A DNA stretch of 64,000 nucleotides. It comes from Emiliania huxleyi CCMP1516 (taxonomy: Eukaryota > Haptophyta > Isochrysidales > Noelaerhabdaceae). The stretch spans positions 240,944 to 304,943 of the forward strand of contig NW_005198391.1 of NCBI RefSeq assembly GCF_000372725.1, given 5' to 3'. Each line of letters starts with the position of its first letter. The first letter of the stretch is position 1. Under the pieces are notes generated by a model. That model had not been told where the DNA came from. It did not search any database and saw nothing but the letters and a program-made list of their open reading frames with translations. The position numbers and the translations under genes are program-made. This document shows, one piece after another, positions 45,956 through 57,229 of the stretch.

Positions 45956-47407
45956 ATGGGAGGAGGACACTCGTCCACCTCTCAAGCCACCCGTGCTGCG
46001 GCTACTCAACACACCATGCCCGCCCGAGGTGAGGCCGTCGAGGCGTGGGTGCGCGACGAGATGGACAAGCTCGAGTCTCGTCGCGAGCGCCCAGACGAGA
46101 CGGCCTGGGAAGTGGAGACGCGGAGCAGCAAGGCTCGGCGCGAAGCGGACGCCGCAGGCCTCGCGTCGCTGCCGCCCGAGCTGCTGCAGTTCGTGTGGGA
46201 GCACTCCACCGCCCGCGACCTCGCCAACTTGGCACTCACGAATGCTCACTGGGCACTCGCCGTTGCGCCCGCACGCCGCGACTTCTGGCAGAAGCACGAT
46301 GAGATGTGCGTTGCGCTGAAGAGCGCCCGCAGCTTCGAAGACATGGAGGCTGCGTCCAGCACGCTGGGCCTCCGGGACAATCGCAGCCACGACCTCATGC
46401 ACATCGGCCTGCGCCACTTTCGAGACGAGGAGCGCTTCGCTGAGCTGCAGCAGCAAGAGGCGGCTTCACCTCCGTACTCAGCATTGCGCGCACTCAGATT
46501 CGACGGCATCAACGCGTCGGATGCCATCGCGCGGCTGGAGTGCGCGAAACAGCATTTGGTGGTCCGCGAGCGTTGGCTGATCGATGGTGGTCCGATCTCT
46601 TCCCGCTATCGCATCGGGAATGAGAGTGCTCTCGTCGTCGCGACGACCATGCGGCTGCTGCCCTCCGCGCTGATGGGCGTGTGCATGGACATCCTGCAAG
46701 GCTGGGAAGAGCGGGTCCTCAATCAGGACGGATCGTACTACATGTGTGAGGAGCCGGCTGCACTCGTTGGCTTCGCTCTCGGCCACAACCTGCACCGCAC
46801 CCTGTGGGATGGCCCGATGCTCGCGCAGCTGCTCGAGAAGGCGGTCGAGGTGACGTGTACAGGTGAGGACGTCTCCGAGGCGATGGTCGTGTTCAGCCTT
46901 CTCCAGCGGCTGCCGTTTGATCAGATCATATGCGCGGCCAGCTCCTTCAAGCCGCTGAGCGAGCCTGGCAACATGCGCTTCTTCTTCGAGCTCTTCTTTT
47001 GCGAGATGGATGACGAGCACCCCTACTTTTGCCTCGGGCACTCCAACTTTGGCTACAACAACCCTGCTGCGACGCTCTGCGAGGTTGTCAACGCTCGTGC
47101 GCTAGCCGAGCTCATTGCCATCACGGTTGAAGAGGAGCAGCAGTACGCGCAGAACGACGACCAGTACCACCACAACGAGGCGCCCGACTACCACGAGCTG
47201 ACGGTCGACCTACTGCGCCGCTGGGTGGAGGCCAACAATTTCCCCGAGTCGCAGCTGCCGCGCGAGGAGGAAGACACCTTCTCTGGCATTCTGGCCTCGC
47301 TCCCGGACGAGGTCAAGGACTCGATCGCTCGCGACGCTCTCTCGTGGGTGCTCGGATGCAGCCGGCTGCCCGCGGCGGCGAAGCGGATCTGCAACATGCT
47401 TGCATGA
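45956..47407 (+). CDS. F-box-like helical protein
   Basis: 483 residues from the ATG at 45956; a second good ATG lies at 46016. An F-box-like segment at about residues 66-100 (LASLPPELLQFVWEHSTARD then LANLALTNAHWA) is the only recognisable motif. F-boxes link substrates to SCF ubiquitin ligases through Skp1. The remainder is a long helical region rich in Asp/Glu and aromatic residues (for example FFFELFFCEMDDEHPYFCLG) with no repeat pattern I can name. Codon use and length without stops support a real gene. It converges on the dynein gene. F-box assignment is moderate because the motif is short. Confidence 0.6.
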   Translation: MGGGHSSTSQATRAAATQHTMPARGEAVEAWVRDEMDKLESRRERPDETAWEVETRSSKARREADAAGLASLPPELLQFVWEHSTARDLANLALTNAHWALAVAPARRDFWQKHDEMCVALKSARSFEDMEAASSTLGLRDNRSHDLMHIGLRHFRDEERFAELQQQEAASPPYSALRALRFDGINASDAIARLECAKQHLVVRERWLIDGGPISSRYRIGNESALVVATTMRLLPSALMGVCMDILQGWEERVLNQDGSYYMCEEPAALVGFALGHNLHRTLWDGPMLAQLLEKAVEVTCTGEDVSEAMVVFSLLQRLPFDQIICAASSFKPLSEPGNMRFFFELFFCEMDDEHPYFCLGHSNFGYNNPAATLCEVVNARALAELIAITVEEEQQYAQNDDQYHHNEAPDYHELTVDLLRRWVEANNFPESQLPREEEDTFSGILASLPDEVKDSIARDALSWVLGCSRLPAAAKRICNMLA

Positions 47408-47783
47408 GACCATGGCATGAACTTTTCATTGACGCACATACACGCGAGTCGCGAGAGAGCCGTGGCGGCAAATGCGCGAGACATGGCGCGCATGATGGAG
47501 CGAGAGACAGGGTCGAGGGAGGGAGCCGAGCACGCACGCAGTGGGAGTCTATGCGCGCTGGGACTGCGCCCGCTGGGACCCACACACTGATCTGAAACGA
47601 ATATCGCGTACCTAGGTACGGTGAAGACAAAATACAGAGACCCACATGAATCAAAACCGTAGTTGGCACGTCGCGCCCCATGACGACATGACGCCCCGCT
47701 TACCCCGTGGTGTTACCCCCTTACTCGTACCCCCCTCTCAGCTCTCTCTCTCCACACACAATACTCACACGACGCGCCTACTC
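47408..47783. other. Intergenic, convergent 3' ends
   Basis: About 375 bp between the F-box-like gene and the dynein stop codon, with a CTCTCTC run near 47,735. No gene seen. Confidence 0.4.
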
Positions 47784-50700
47784 TTACTCGACCACACTCA
47801 TCAGCAATGAGACACCCGCCATGACCCACTTTGATGGCGGCTTTTTGGTCTTCAGCCCGGCCGTAAAGACGTAGGTGGGGCCGCGGAACTGCGTCTTGTA
47901 GACGGGGCACGCGTACTGATCTCGGCTGTCAGCCTTCTCCACCGGCACAGCCTTGACGAGCATGACTGGGAGCTTCGGGTACAGCTCCTTCATGTTTGCG
48001 TCCTCAATCACCCCGCTGTTGACGTCCCAGCGCGCGCCGTCCATGTACATCCCGTAGATGTACGCCCCCTCGCGGACCGCGGACCGCGCAGGCGGCGTCG
48101 ACGATGCTCGGCAGCGCATCTCTCATCGCGGCGGCGAAGCCAACCTCGAGGTGACCGCCCATGATGTTGATGTAGATGTGGCGTAGTACGTCGGTGTCCG
48201 GGAAGGGCGTTGCGATGGTCGCGTAGTGCCGCTGCAGGCGGTCGATGATGAAGAAGGAGCCCGAGGTCGGGTTCATTGACGCGACGTACTGCACGTTCTC
48301 AAGCTTCTTCATGGAGAGCTTCTTGAGGTCGTAGAAGCCACCGTAGTCGACCTGCTGCCGCATCAGCGCGATGGGCGGCTGCGTGCCGTACTTGTCCGGG
48401 GTCGACATGTTGATGTCGTCGATGAAGTAGACGAGGCGCTTGTTGCCGGGCGGGCCAAAGGTGGAACCCGTCTTCTTCTCGAGCGGCTGCTCCATCATGA
48501 ACTGCAGGTCCGACGCCTCGGTGAACGAGTTAAACGAGATGTTGTAGGTTGCCCAGGCGTCCTCGTCGAGGTCAGAGAGCATGCTGGAGAGCAACACCGT
48601 CTTGGCAGAGCCGGCGTTGCCGACGAGCATCACCGGCTTCTTGAGGTTCAGCATCATCGACGCCAGCCACTTGATGCGCGTCGTGTCCATCGTCGGCACG
48701 AGCAGCGTCTGGTACGGAGCGGTGCGGTCGTGCTTGTACGTTGGGATGATCTCGTTCCAGTGCAGCAGCTTCTTTGGCTCGCCCTTGCCCGTGTTCGGGT
48801 CGATGAAGTAGTCAAAGACGAGGCCGCCCTCGGGGAACTTCAGCGTCGTCTTGGAGAACTCGCCGCGCCAGTACGCGTCGAACACCTTGCGAAAGTCCGC
48901 ACCCTTGTCGGAGCCGTAGGCGCCGCCGAGCGCCCAGATGGTGGCGAACTGGAAGTAGACCTCGTACACGTCCTTCTCCGAGCCGGGCGGGCAGTTTGCG
49001 GGCGTGAGCAGCCCCTCGAGGATCTTGCACACAACCTGCACCATTGCAAAGTCCATCAGCGGGGTCACGTGCTTCCACTTCTCCTTGCGTGCGTAGTCGA
49101 GCGTCGGCGTGACGAACTGCTCAAACAGCTGCTCGAGGATGGCCTGCGTCTTCTGGTCGCCCATGCCCTCGACCCACATCTGCACGTACGGCTTCCACCC
49201 GACGTCGTCCTCATTCATAAAGATGACGCCCGCACGCGAGACGGTGGCGGGCGAGGCGTTGCGCAAGTGCGAGATCTCGAAGATCATGCGCATGGGCGCG
49301 GTGAGCGGGATGCGCTCGTTCGACACCAGCGTGAGCACCTTGTTGTCGTCCATGACGGTGTTCATGGACTCGATCCACTCAGCGTCGATGTCGTCGTCCA
49401 GCACGATCCACTTCGGGTTTGTGCTCGTGCTCTTGGACTGCTCGCGCATCGCCTTTGCGATGATGCCGTCGTACGGCTCCTTCGTCACGGGGTGTACGTA
49501 ACCGTATAGGTCGTTCGTCGTGACCGACTTCGGGTTGATGCCTACAAACTTGGTCGAGCCGCCGCCCACCTTGAGCTCTGTCTGTGCGTCGGCCAGCGTC
49601 CGCCACAGCTCCGACTTGCCCGAGCCCGCACAGCCGAGGACGAAGACGCAGTGGCGGACGTCCATCATCTCGGACAGGTTGCAGATCTTGCGCACAAAGA
49701 CCTCCTCGGCGACAAGTCGGCCGCCCTTGGCGATGACCGTCTTGACTGCCTTGGACAGCTCCTCGTTCACCTGAGGCGGGCACTCGACTCGCGGGAACAG
49801 GTCGAGGATCAGGCCGCCGAAGATGCCGTAGTCGGCCGCGACGAACTTTGGCAGGTTGGTGTCGCGCAGCGCGCGCATGAGGATCTGAGCCTCCGACTTG
49901 TCGGGCTCGGCGCGCTTCATGCCGCCGGCGATACGCAGTACGCCCGTCATGGCGCGCAATCCCCAGTCGTAGTGGTGCTGCTTGGAGAGCAGCTCGCGCG
50001 ACATGTAGTAGAGCTCCACAAACTTGTGGGCGAGGTTCTTCGAGTCCTGGAAGCCCTCGCCCGCCAGGTTGATCTCGGCGATGTTCTCAAAGTCGGGCAC
50101 CACCATCGCGCACGGCCGGAACAGCGCCTTGAGGTTCTCGGGCAGCTCAGTGCGGCCGGCGTAGCCGGGATTCATGGTGATGAACGCGCCGACCGAGCTC
50201 TTCAAGTTGATCGTCTCCTCCTCGAAGAGGAACTCGGTCTTGCCAGCGCGAATGCCCTGCAGCACCGACGAGTACTGGCCGGCGACGACGGAGAGCACCT
50301 CGACGGCGATCCGGTTGAACTCGTCGAAGCAGCCCCAGGCGCCCGTCTGCGCGAGGCCGGAGAAGATGTTGGCCATGACCTTGGCGTTCATCTGGTCAGA
50401 GCAGTTCATGACGATGACCCAGATGGCAAGCCCGCGGCCCAGGTCCTTAGTCGTCTCCGTCTTGCCGGTGCCGGCTGGCCCGGCGGGCGCGCCTCCCATG
50501 ATGAGGCGCAGCGCCTGCGTGAGCGTGATGTAGCAGCGGTCGGTTAGCGCCGTGATCACCAGCCGGCCCGGGTTGCCGACGTACTCGTAGCTGTACTTGA
50601 ACTCGGCGTCGCAGATGTTGATGTAGCAGTCGTCCCGCGGCTCGTCCCACGAGTACTTGAGCTGGCACTGCCACGCAAAGGCCTGCGCGTTGTCAACCTT

Positions 50701-52378
50701 TTCGTCGATCAGCTTCTTGACTATGTCTCGGCCGTGGACGTCGATCGTGATGAGCGTCTTGATCTTGACGCGCATTTCCTTGGAGAGGTCGCCGAGCACC
50801 ATGTTGGCCCACATGGACAGGCCCTGCATGCACTGCTGCAGGTACTCCTTCATCGCCTGCTCGTTGCCCTGCTCAAGGCGGTCAAAGGCGGTGTACACCT
50901 CCGACGTCCAGTGCACCTGCGAGGTCGTGATGCACAGCTGCGCGATGTACATGCCGACCCACTGCTCGCGCGGAACCTCCACGTACGCGTTGATGCAGTC
51001 GAAGAGCCGCTGCCGCAGCATGCCCTGCTGGTGGTCCATCAGGCCGTTGAGCCAGTCCTCGACCTGCCCCGAGCACTGGTAGGGCTCTGGGTACGGGAAG
51101 AGCTCCTTGTCAATGGACACGCAGCCCTGCGCCAGGCCCGTCTCGGCGCCGGTCGCCTCATCCTTGGCCCACGTGATGCCGCCGGTGGCGTCGGTGAACT
51201 TGGAAAAGTGCTCCTGCACCATTGGCGGGTTACGGCCCTTCGAGAGGATGTCGACGAGATCGACGGCCGAGATGAAGTAGAAGCGAGGGAAGCGCCTCTT
51301 CTTCACCTCGAGGTAGTCCGAGAGCGACTTTTGGCAGAGCTCGAGGTTGGCGAGGCACTTGTTGAAGGCCTCCTCGCGGCCCTGGGCCGTGCACACGTCG
51401 ATGGGGCTCGTTGCGGTGACGGCGTCGGTCATCTGCTCGCGGAACTCAGAGTCGATCTGGTCGAAGCGCTTTGCGTCCTCCGGCAGCTGCTCACGAATGT
51501 CCTCCGAGCCGAGGAAGATGGACTCGAGCGAGCACCACGAGCGCTGCACCTCGAGCCAGACCTCGAGCACCGAGCGGACCGTGCCGAGCTTGCCCGCCCA
51601 GTCGGTGATCTGCGTCTCGAAGAATCCCATAAAGCGGTTGCCCTTCATGTTTTGCAGCACAACCTCGTTGTCGTCGAGCGCCTCGTAGACATCGGGCGGC
51701 TGCTGCAGGATCTGGACGCCGGTGTTCTTGAAGGGCGCGTACTCGAGATTGAGCCCGCTCCAGGTGTGCGCAATCTTCTTGAGCTGCGCCTCGAGCTTGA
51801 TCTCGGCACGCGCCTGCTCGACCACCTCCGAGACGCCGTCCTGGAAGTCGTGTAGCTGCAGCGCAAGCAGCGACTCGAGCTGCAGCTTGTTGTCGAGGAT
51901 GAACGACTTTCCGCACGTCGCCATGAGCTTTTGCCAATGGCGCTCGCGCATCGCGTCGTCGCGCAGATCCTGCACGAGCGGGAGATCGATCGCCATCTCC
52001 GACATGATCTTGACGAGCCCCTGGTAGACGTCCCACTTCATGGCCTGGCGAGGCAGCACCTTGATCTCCTTCTGGAGCTTCTTCGTCTCGTCGATCATGA
52101 CGTCGGTGTCCACGCGCGCCCAGAGCGTGTTCTTGTACGAGGTGAAAATCTCGAGCACGAGCTGCACGTGGTCCCACACCACCTTGAGGAACTGAAGGCT
52201 CTTGCGGCACTCGCCTATCTCGCGGAAGTTTATCGCCTGAGTCAAAGAACTTTAGGAGCGGCGCCCCCGTCTCCTCTCCGCTCGCCATCTTCCTGTACTT
52301 GTCCGGCTTGCTCATCTTGAACAGCCCCATGACCCGCTCCTCTACCCAGAGGGAACGCGCATCGGACGCGGGCTCCAT
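47784..52378 (-). pseudogene. Outer-arm-type axonemal dynein heavy chain, internally deleted
   Basis: Three blocks in order. (1) A dynein N-terminus from the ATG at 52378 (SLWVEERVMGLFKMSKPDKY, LLKFFDSGD). (2) From about 52,245 to 48,080, an unbroken 1.4k-codon frame with linker (DHC_N2), AAA1 P-loop GPAGTGKTETTKDL, AAA2 GCAGSGKSELW and AAA3 GNAGSAKTVLLSSM. (3) From about 48,075 to 47,784, the extreme C-terminus (GAYIYGMYMDGARWD, YACPVYKTQFRGPTYVFTAG, WVMAGVSLL). Missing are the ~1,000-residue tail between blocks 1 and 2 and everything from AAA4 through stalk, AAA5 and most of AAA6 between 2 and 3. Frames change at both junctions without room for a normal intron. A full chain is about 4,500 residues. 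This is either a recently eroded motility gene or an assembly collapse; no N run marks either junction. Confidence 0.75.
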
Positions 52379-52499
52379 GGCGGAGGCAGCGCGCCCCCCG
52401 GAGGCGAGCGCCTTTGGCAGATGGGCTCGATCGTTACGAGCTGCACTTCGCACAAAACAGAATTTTAGTGTGAATTCAAGGTAAGCCCGGCAGCCCCCG

Positions 52500-52670
52500 C
52501 GCGAGAATCGGCGAGAGACTGCGAAGAGAGATAGGAAGAGGCAGACTCCCTAGGGTGGGCGACGGCTAGCGCACCACACACCTCTCCTTAAAATCCCTGT
52601 GTGGTGGCGGCGTGCCGTCCTCCCATCCCTCCCTTGGGTTGTCTGTTTTCTTTCTTTCTTTCGGCAGCCC
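52500..52670 (+). repeat. Repeat family B copy 1, (CTTT)n tail
   Basis: Near-identical to 59,306-59,478 over about 165 bp. The unit has a hairpin, CACCACACA pairing with TGTGTGGTG around CTTAAAATCC, then GGCGGCGTGCCGTCCTCC, CCCTTGGGTTGTCTG and a TTTCTTTCTTTC tail. It lies between the divergent dynein and methyltransferase starts. The simple-sequence tail and both orientations suggest a SINE-like retroposon (inference); no tRNA-like boxes were found. Confidence 0.75.
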
Positions 52671-52716
52671 CCGGGGGGGGGGAGAGCGGAAGTTTGCAAG
52701 GCTCCGCAACAGGAAA

Positions 52717-53574
52717 ATGAAGAAAAGTCAGGCGATTCGTGGCCCGCCCGCCGTCCAAGCGCCACCCTGGGCATCATACACACACATGCGGGTTGTAGCT
52801 TTAGCTGCAGTCGGCGCAGCGACGGTGCTGTGGTGGTCGCAGTCGCGACGGAGGCGGGCCAGTGTTCGTGAGCAGTACGAGGAGCTTGCAGGTTCGTACA
52901 ACGAACGGTGGGCGGCATATGTCCAGGCGACACTCAACGCGTTCATGTCCTGCGCGTCCGAGCCGCTCCGCGACCTCACAGCCGGAGATTGCGTGCTGGA
53001 CGTCGGGACGGGCACGGGTGCCGTGCCACGAGCAATCTTGCGCAGCTTCCCGGGGCTCAAACTCTCAGCTGCAGACCTGAGCGAGAGCATGATTGAGACG
53101 GGGAGGCACGAGTGCCCGGCCGTCGACTTTGTGGTTGCGCCAGCAGAAAGCCTGCCCTTCGCATCCGGCAGCTTCGCTGCTGCCACCACGCTCTCCTCCC
53201 TCCACTTCTGGACAGACCCGGAGAAGGGGCTCAGGGAGATGCACCGCTGTCTGAAGCCTGGAGGCCGGGTGGTGCTGAGCGACTGGTGCCACGATTTCGT
53301 GGTGTGCAAGATGTGCGCCTGGTACCTCTGGCTCACGCCAGGCCACTCCAAGGCGGACTGGTCCATTCTGACGAGTCGCGATGTGAACGGGATGCTGACC
53401 AAGGCGGGATTTGTCGACGTCGCCTTCACCACCTACAAGGTCGACGCGCGCGTCTTTGGCCGCTGGTGGTTGCCGCGCTGGGGCATGATGGCCTTTGTGG
53501 CGCGGAAAGCCGAGCAAGGGAGCTGCGCCGTGGGCCGCGATTCGCGCGAAGGGAGGAAGCGAGAGCGAGAGTGA
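52717..53574 (+). CDS. Class I SAM-dependent methyltransferase
   Basis: 285 residues from the ATG at 52717; the longer frame upstream runs through repeat family B and has no ATG. The Methyltransf_11/25 core is clear: motif I VLDVGTGTGAVPRAIL, motif II LKLSAADLSESMIETG, motif III PAESLPFASGSF, and post-III HRCLKPGGRVVLSDW. A single hydrophobic segment near the N-terminus (MRVVALAAVGAATVLWW) followed by an Arg cluster suggests membrane anchoring or organelle import. Similar to UbiE/MenG-like and sterol-type methyltransferases, but the substrate is not predictable. The C-terminus is Arg/Glu-rich. It is bracketed by inverted copies of repeat B. Confidence 0.8.
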   Translation: MKKSQAIRGPPAVQAPPWASYTHMRVVALAAVGAATVLWWSQSRRRRASVREQYEELAGSYNERWAAYVQATLNAFMSCASEPLRDLTAGDCVLDVGTGTGAVPRAILRSFPGLKLSAADLSESMIETGRHECPAVDFVVAPAESLPFASGSFAAATTLSSLHFWTDPEKGLREMHRCLKPGGRVVLSDWCHDFVVCKMCAWYLWLTPGHSKADWSILTSRDVNGMLTKAGFVDVAFTTYKVDARVFGRWWLPRWGMMAFVARKAEQGSCAVGRDSREGRKRERE

Positions 53575-53610
53575 GTAACCGTAACATTCTTTTTCTCGGT
53601 GTACCTGTGT

Positions 53611-53705
53611 GTAAGAAAAGAAAGAAAGAAAAGAGAGAACCCAAGGGGGGGATGGGAGGACGGCACGCCGCCACCACACAGGGATTTTAAGGAGACGCGT
53701 TGTAA
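53611..53705 (-). repeat. Repeat family B copy 2, inverted
   Basis: The complement of this stretch reads TCCTTAAAATCCCTGTGTGG, then GGCGGCGTGCCGTCC, CCTTGGG and a CTTT-type tail, like the other family members, with the 5' part missing. It lies just after the methyltransferase stop codon and before the RBM25-like start, so it may contribute to the 3' untranslated region. Confidence 0.7.
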
Positions 53706-53777
53706 TTCTTTTTCCTCAGCGCACTTCTCCTCGTCGAGTCACTCTCACTGGGCGCGCGGCGCATCATCGCCTCTGAT

Positions 53778-56522
53778 ATGTGGAACCATCCCCCTCCCTA
53801 TTCGCACATGTACGGCGCCCGGCCAGGTTACCCGCCGCCGGGCTACATGCCAGGCTACCCACCACCGCCGGGAGCCTATCCGCCCGGCTACCCTCCTCCG
53901 GGTTATCCACCGCCTCCAGGGTACGGTGCGCCGATGCCGCCGCGGCCGCCGGGTCCCCCCGTGCCCCCGTCTGGCCCCGTGCCGCCGCCGGGACCGGCGC
54001 CGCCAGCTCGGCTGCCCCCTGAGCGCTCGTGCACGCTCTACATTGGCAAGATCCCGGCGGCGGCGGCGGACGCCTTCATCGCCGAGCTCCTGTCGTGCTG
54101 CGGGACGCTGATGCAGTGGAAGCGCTCGGTGGACCCCGAGTCGGGCCAGTCCAAGTCGTTTGGCTTCTGCGACTTTGCGACGGGCGAGGGCGTGCTGCGC
54201 GCACTCCGGCTGCTGCCCGCGGTCCGGCTCGGCGGCGCCGACCTGATGCTCAAGGTCGACCAAAAGACGCACGACTTCCTGAAGGAGTACGAGCCGCAGC
54301 GCAAGGCGGCGCTCGCCGCGCTCAAGGGGACGCCCAGCCCGGCCGACGCGACGCAGATGCTCCCCGGCGCCGACGAGGAGAAGGACCCTCACGCCACGGC
54401 GCGGCTCTCCGAGATCACGCAGGCCTGGAACGCAACCTACGCGCCCGAGGAGAAGGACAAGAACGCACAGGTGGCGTCGCAGCTGCTCACCTCGCTCACG
54501 TCGGGCGCCGCTCCGCCGGCCGCCGCCCCCGTCGGCTTCGCGCCCGCCGCGCCCGCCGCGCCCGCCTTTGTCCCCTCGAGCACTGACGCCTCCAGCAGCG
54601 TCGCGGCGCTGCAGCAGGCTTCCGCGGCGCTGCAGCAGGCGGACGCAGCGCGCCAAGAGGCGCCGCGCGGACCCGAGAGAGAAAGGGGGGGGGGGGGGGG
54701 GGGNNNNNNNNNNNNNNNNNNNNNNNNNNNNNNNNNNNNNNNNNNNNNNNNNNNNNNNNNNNNNNNNNNNNNNNNNNNNNNNNNNNNNNNNNNNNNNNNN
54801 NNNNNNNNNNNNNNNNNNNNNNNNNNNNNNNNNNNNNNNNNNNNNNNNNNNNNNNNNNNNNNNNNNNNNNNNNNNNNNNNNNNNNNNNNNNNNNNNNNNN
54901 NNNNNNNNNNNNNNNNNNNNNNNNNNNNNNNNNNNNNNNNNNNNNNNNNNNNNNNNNNNNNNNNNNNNNNNNNNNNNNNNNNNNNNNNNNNNNNNNNNNN
55001 NNNNNNNNNNNNNNNNNNNNNNNNNNNNNNNNNNNNNNNNNNNNNNNNNNNNNNNNNGTGCGAGGGAGCGAGAGGCGCACGGTAGGGGCAGGGAGGAGCG
55101 CGAATCGCGCAGCCGCGACGACCGCGGCCGCGAGAGCGCGCGCGACGCCATGCGGCGCGTGCGGCGAGAGCGGGAGGAGGACGAGGCGGACGCGCGCAAG
55201 GAGGAGCAGGCAGCGACCAAGCCACCCACCCAGCTCCCCTGCCCCCCCCCCTCCCTCCTTCCCCGGCGCCGCCCTCCCCACCCCCCCCCCGCAACCGCAG
55301 GAGCTGGCCGAGGAGCGGGGGAGGAGGCGGGTGGAGGAGGAGGCGGCGGCCGCCGCCGCCGCCGAGAAGGCGCGGGCAGAGGCGGAGGCTGCCGCGAGGG
55401 CGGAGGCGGAGGCGAAGGCGGCGGAGGAGGCCCGTGCGGCGGCGGAGGCGGCGGCCAAGGCGGAGGCGGAGGCGGAGGCGGCGGCAAAGGCGGAGGCGGA
55501 GGCGGAGGCCCGCGCGCGGGTGGAGGCGGCGGAGGCGGCGGCTCGCGCCAAGGTTGAGGCGGAGGAGGCGGCGAGGGAGGCGGAGGAGCAGCGGCGCGCC
55601 ATCGCGCAGCCGCGGCCAGTCTCTCCGCCCGCACGGCTCGCGGCGACGCCTGTCTCGCTGGGGCGGGGGCGGGGGCTCTTCCTCGCAGGGAGAGGCCTCG
55701 CGGGGAGGGGGAGGGGCCGCGCCGCCGCCGCGAAGCCGGCCGCGGGCTTCGCGGTGGACGACGGCCCAAAGATGCGGCCGCTGGTGCCGATCGAGTACTC
55801 CGACGAGGAGCGGGCGGCGGTCGCCGACGTCGAGGCGGCCAAGGCGGCCAAGGCGGCGGCCGAGCCGCCCCCCGCCTCCGGCCCCGCCGGGCCCACCGCC
55901 GCCTCGTCCTCCTCCGCCGCCCCGGGCCCGAGCAGCGAGGAGCTCAAGGCGCTCATCAGCAGCATCCCGACCAAGCGAGACGAGCTGTACGCCTGCGAGG
56001 CGAGGGGTAGACGAGAGGGGTAGACGAGAGGGGTAGAGGAGAGGCGCACGGGGTGTGCACGGGGTGTGCACGGGGTGTAGACGGGGTGTGCACGGGGTGT
56101 AGACGGGGTGTAGACGGGATGCAGACGTCAATTAGATGAGGTCGGCTGATGTGGCCGGGCCGTCGCTCGCAGGTGGAGTGGGAAGTCGCGCTGAGCTGCG
56201 GCGCGCTCGAGGAGCGGATCCGGCCCTGGGTGACGCGGGGGTGGGTGTGAGGGAGCCACAACTGGTCTGGCCACCACCGCCGACTGCCTCCCCCCCACCC
56301 CCCCTTGCGGATCAGGTGTCGAAAAAGATGGAGGAATACCTGGGCGAGGACGAGCCGACGCTGGTCAACTTTGTGCTCGACAAGCTGGCCGCGCGCACCG
56401 CCGCCGCGGAGGTGGAGGCCGAGGTGGCAAAGGTGCTCGACGAGGAGGCGGAGCCCTTCACCGTCAAGCTCTGGCGCATGCTCCTCTTCGAGATCAAGCG
56501 CGCAAAGGCGACGCCGAGCTGA
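53778..56522 (+). CDS. RBM25/Snu71-like splicing factor (RRM, charged region, PWI)
   Basis: A Pro/Gly/Tyr-rich N-terminus (PPPGYMPGYPPP repeats) precedes an RRM at about residues 85-165 (CTLYIGKIP, KSFGFCDFATGEG) and an Ala-rich linker. A 353-base gap at 54,704-55,057 falls in a charged Arg/Glu region. After it come RE-rich coiled coil, an RG-rich segment, then the PWI domain (LKALISSIPTKRDELY, VEWEVALSCGALEERIRPW, VSKKMEEYLGEDEPTLVNFV, EEAEPFTVKLWRMLLFE). This is the RBM25 order; the human protein associates with U1 snRNP and tunes 5' splice-site choice. Introns: 55,210-55,300 and 55,991-56,172 (GC-AG), 56,230-56,315 (GT-AG). The last junction gives RPW-VSKK, matching human RPW-INKK. The second intron contains an ACGGGGTGT minisatellite. 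Confidence 0.9.
54704..55057. other. Assembly gap inside RBM25-like gene
   Basis: A run of about 354 N directly after a G homopolymer (54,687-54,703). It removes part of the charged central region, and any intron there is hidden. Confidence 0.99.
56010..56130 (+). repeat. Intronic minisatellite
   Basis: ACGGGGTGTGC / ACGGGGTGTAG units of about 11-14 bp repeat at least seven times, preceded by GAGAGGGGTAGAC repeats. They lie wholly in the second mapped intron of the RBM25-like gene. Confidence 0.85.
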
Positions 56523-56985
56523 GGCCCCGCCAGCCGCCGCGGCGGCCGCGTCAGCGGCGCTCTGTCCTCGCGCGCCGATCGCCGGCTGCGCGCGGTGCAA
56601 CGCCTCGCGTCGTTGTTCCGTACCCACATGCCGTGTGTCGCACCTCGCGCACACGGAGACGGTGCAGCCGCTTCGGCAGCGCTTTTGCGCGCGCGCAGCG
56701 GGCACGAGAGGCAGTAGGCCGGCGGCCGGCGGGTAGTATGGGGTTATAATATAAAAGCCGCGACATGCCAAGTACAAGCTCAGTGTATGCGGTATATCTG
56801 TGTAGCAGTCTCACGACCGCGCGGGAACACCGCGGACCCGGGGGGGCGGGACAGGACCGCACCGGTGCCACCGGCACCGCGCGCGTCTCAGGCGTCCCTA
56901 TTTGAGTGACAGTGACACCCACGCATGCGCATGCGATATGCTACGTCAGTAGCACGACAGGCTACCATTTGCCAGTATGCGCCGA
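56523..56985. other. Intergenic 3' of RBM25-like gene
   Basis: About 460 bp with no supported gene. Confidence 0.4.
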
Positions 56986-57118
56986 CTAGAATGGCCAGTA
57001 CCACCTGCGGCGGAAGGAGTCCACGAAGGCGGCGAGCTCCTTATCAGTGCCACACGCACGCGAGAGGTCCTTGGCGTGTGCACGCAGGAACGACGAGACG
57101 TCCGCCCGCTCCTGTGCG
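56986..57118 (-). CDS. Possible C-terminal exon of an unknown protein
   Basis: After an acceptor-like CAG near 57,115 the minus strand reads ERADVSSFLRAHAKDLSRAC, then ELAAFVDSFRRRWYWPF and a stop. The composition (mixed charge, regular hydrophobics, aromatic end) looks coding and unlike the surrounding repeats. No upstream exon or family is recognised, so it may be a remnant. Confidence 0.3.
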
Positions 57119-57229
57119 CGGTGGAAAGAGGAGTGGTGAGAGAGGAGCGCTGGACGCAGACGACGCGCGAGAGGACAATGCAAGTGGAAAGAGCGGGAAA
57201 GGACGTGCGAGTGAGTGGTGACTAGACTC

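Noticed and set aside
53745-55769. Very long Pro/Arg-rich minus-strand frame opposite the RBM25-like gene
   Set aside because: It is the antisense shadow of the GC-rich charged coding region and crosses an N gap.
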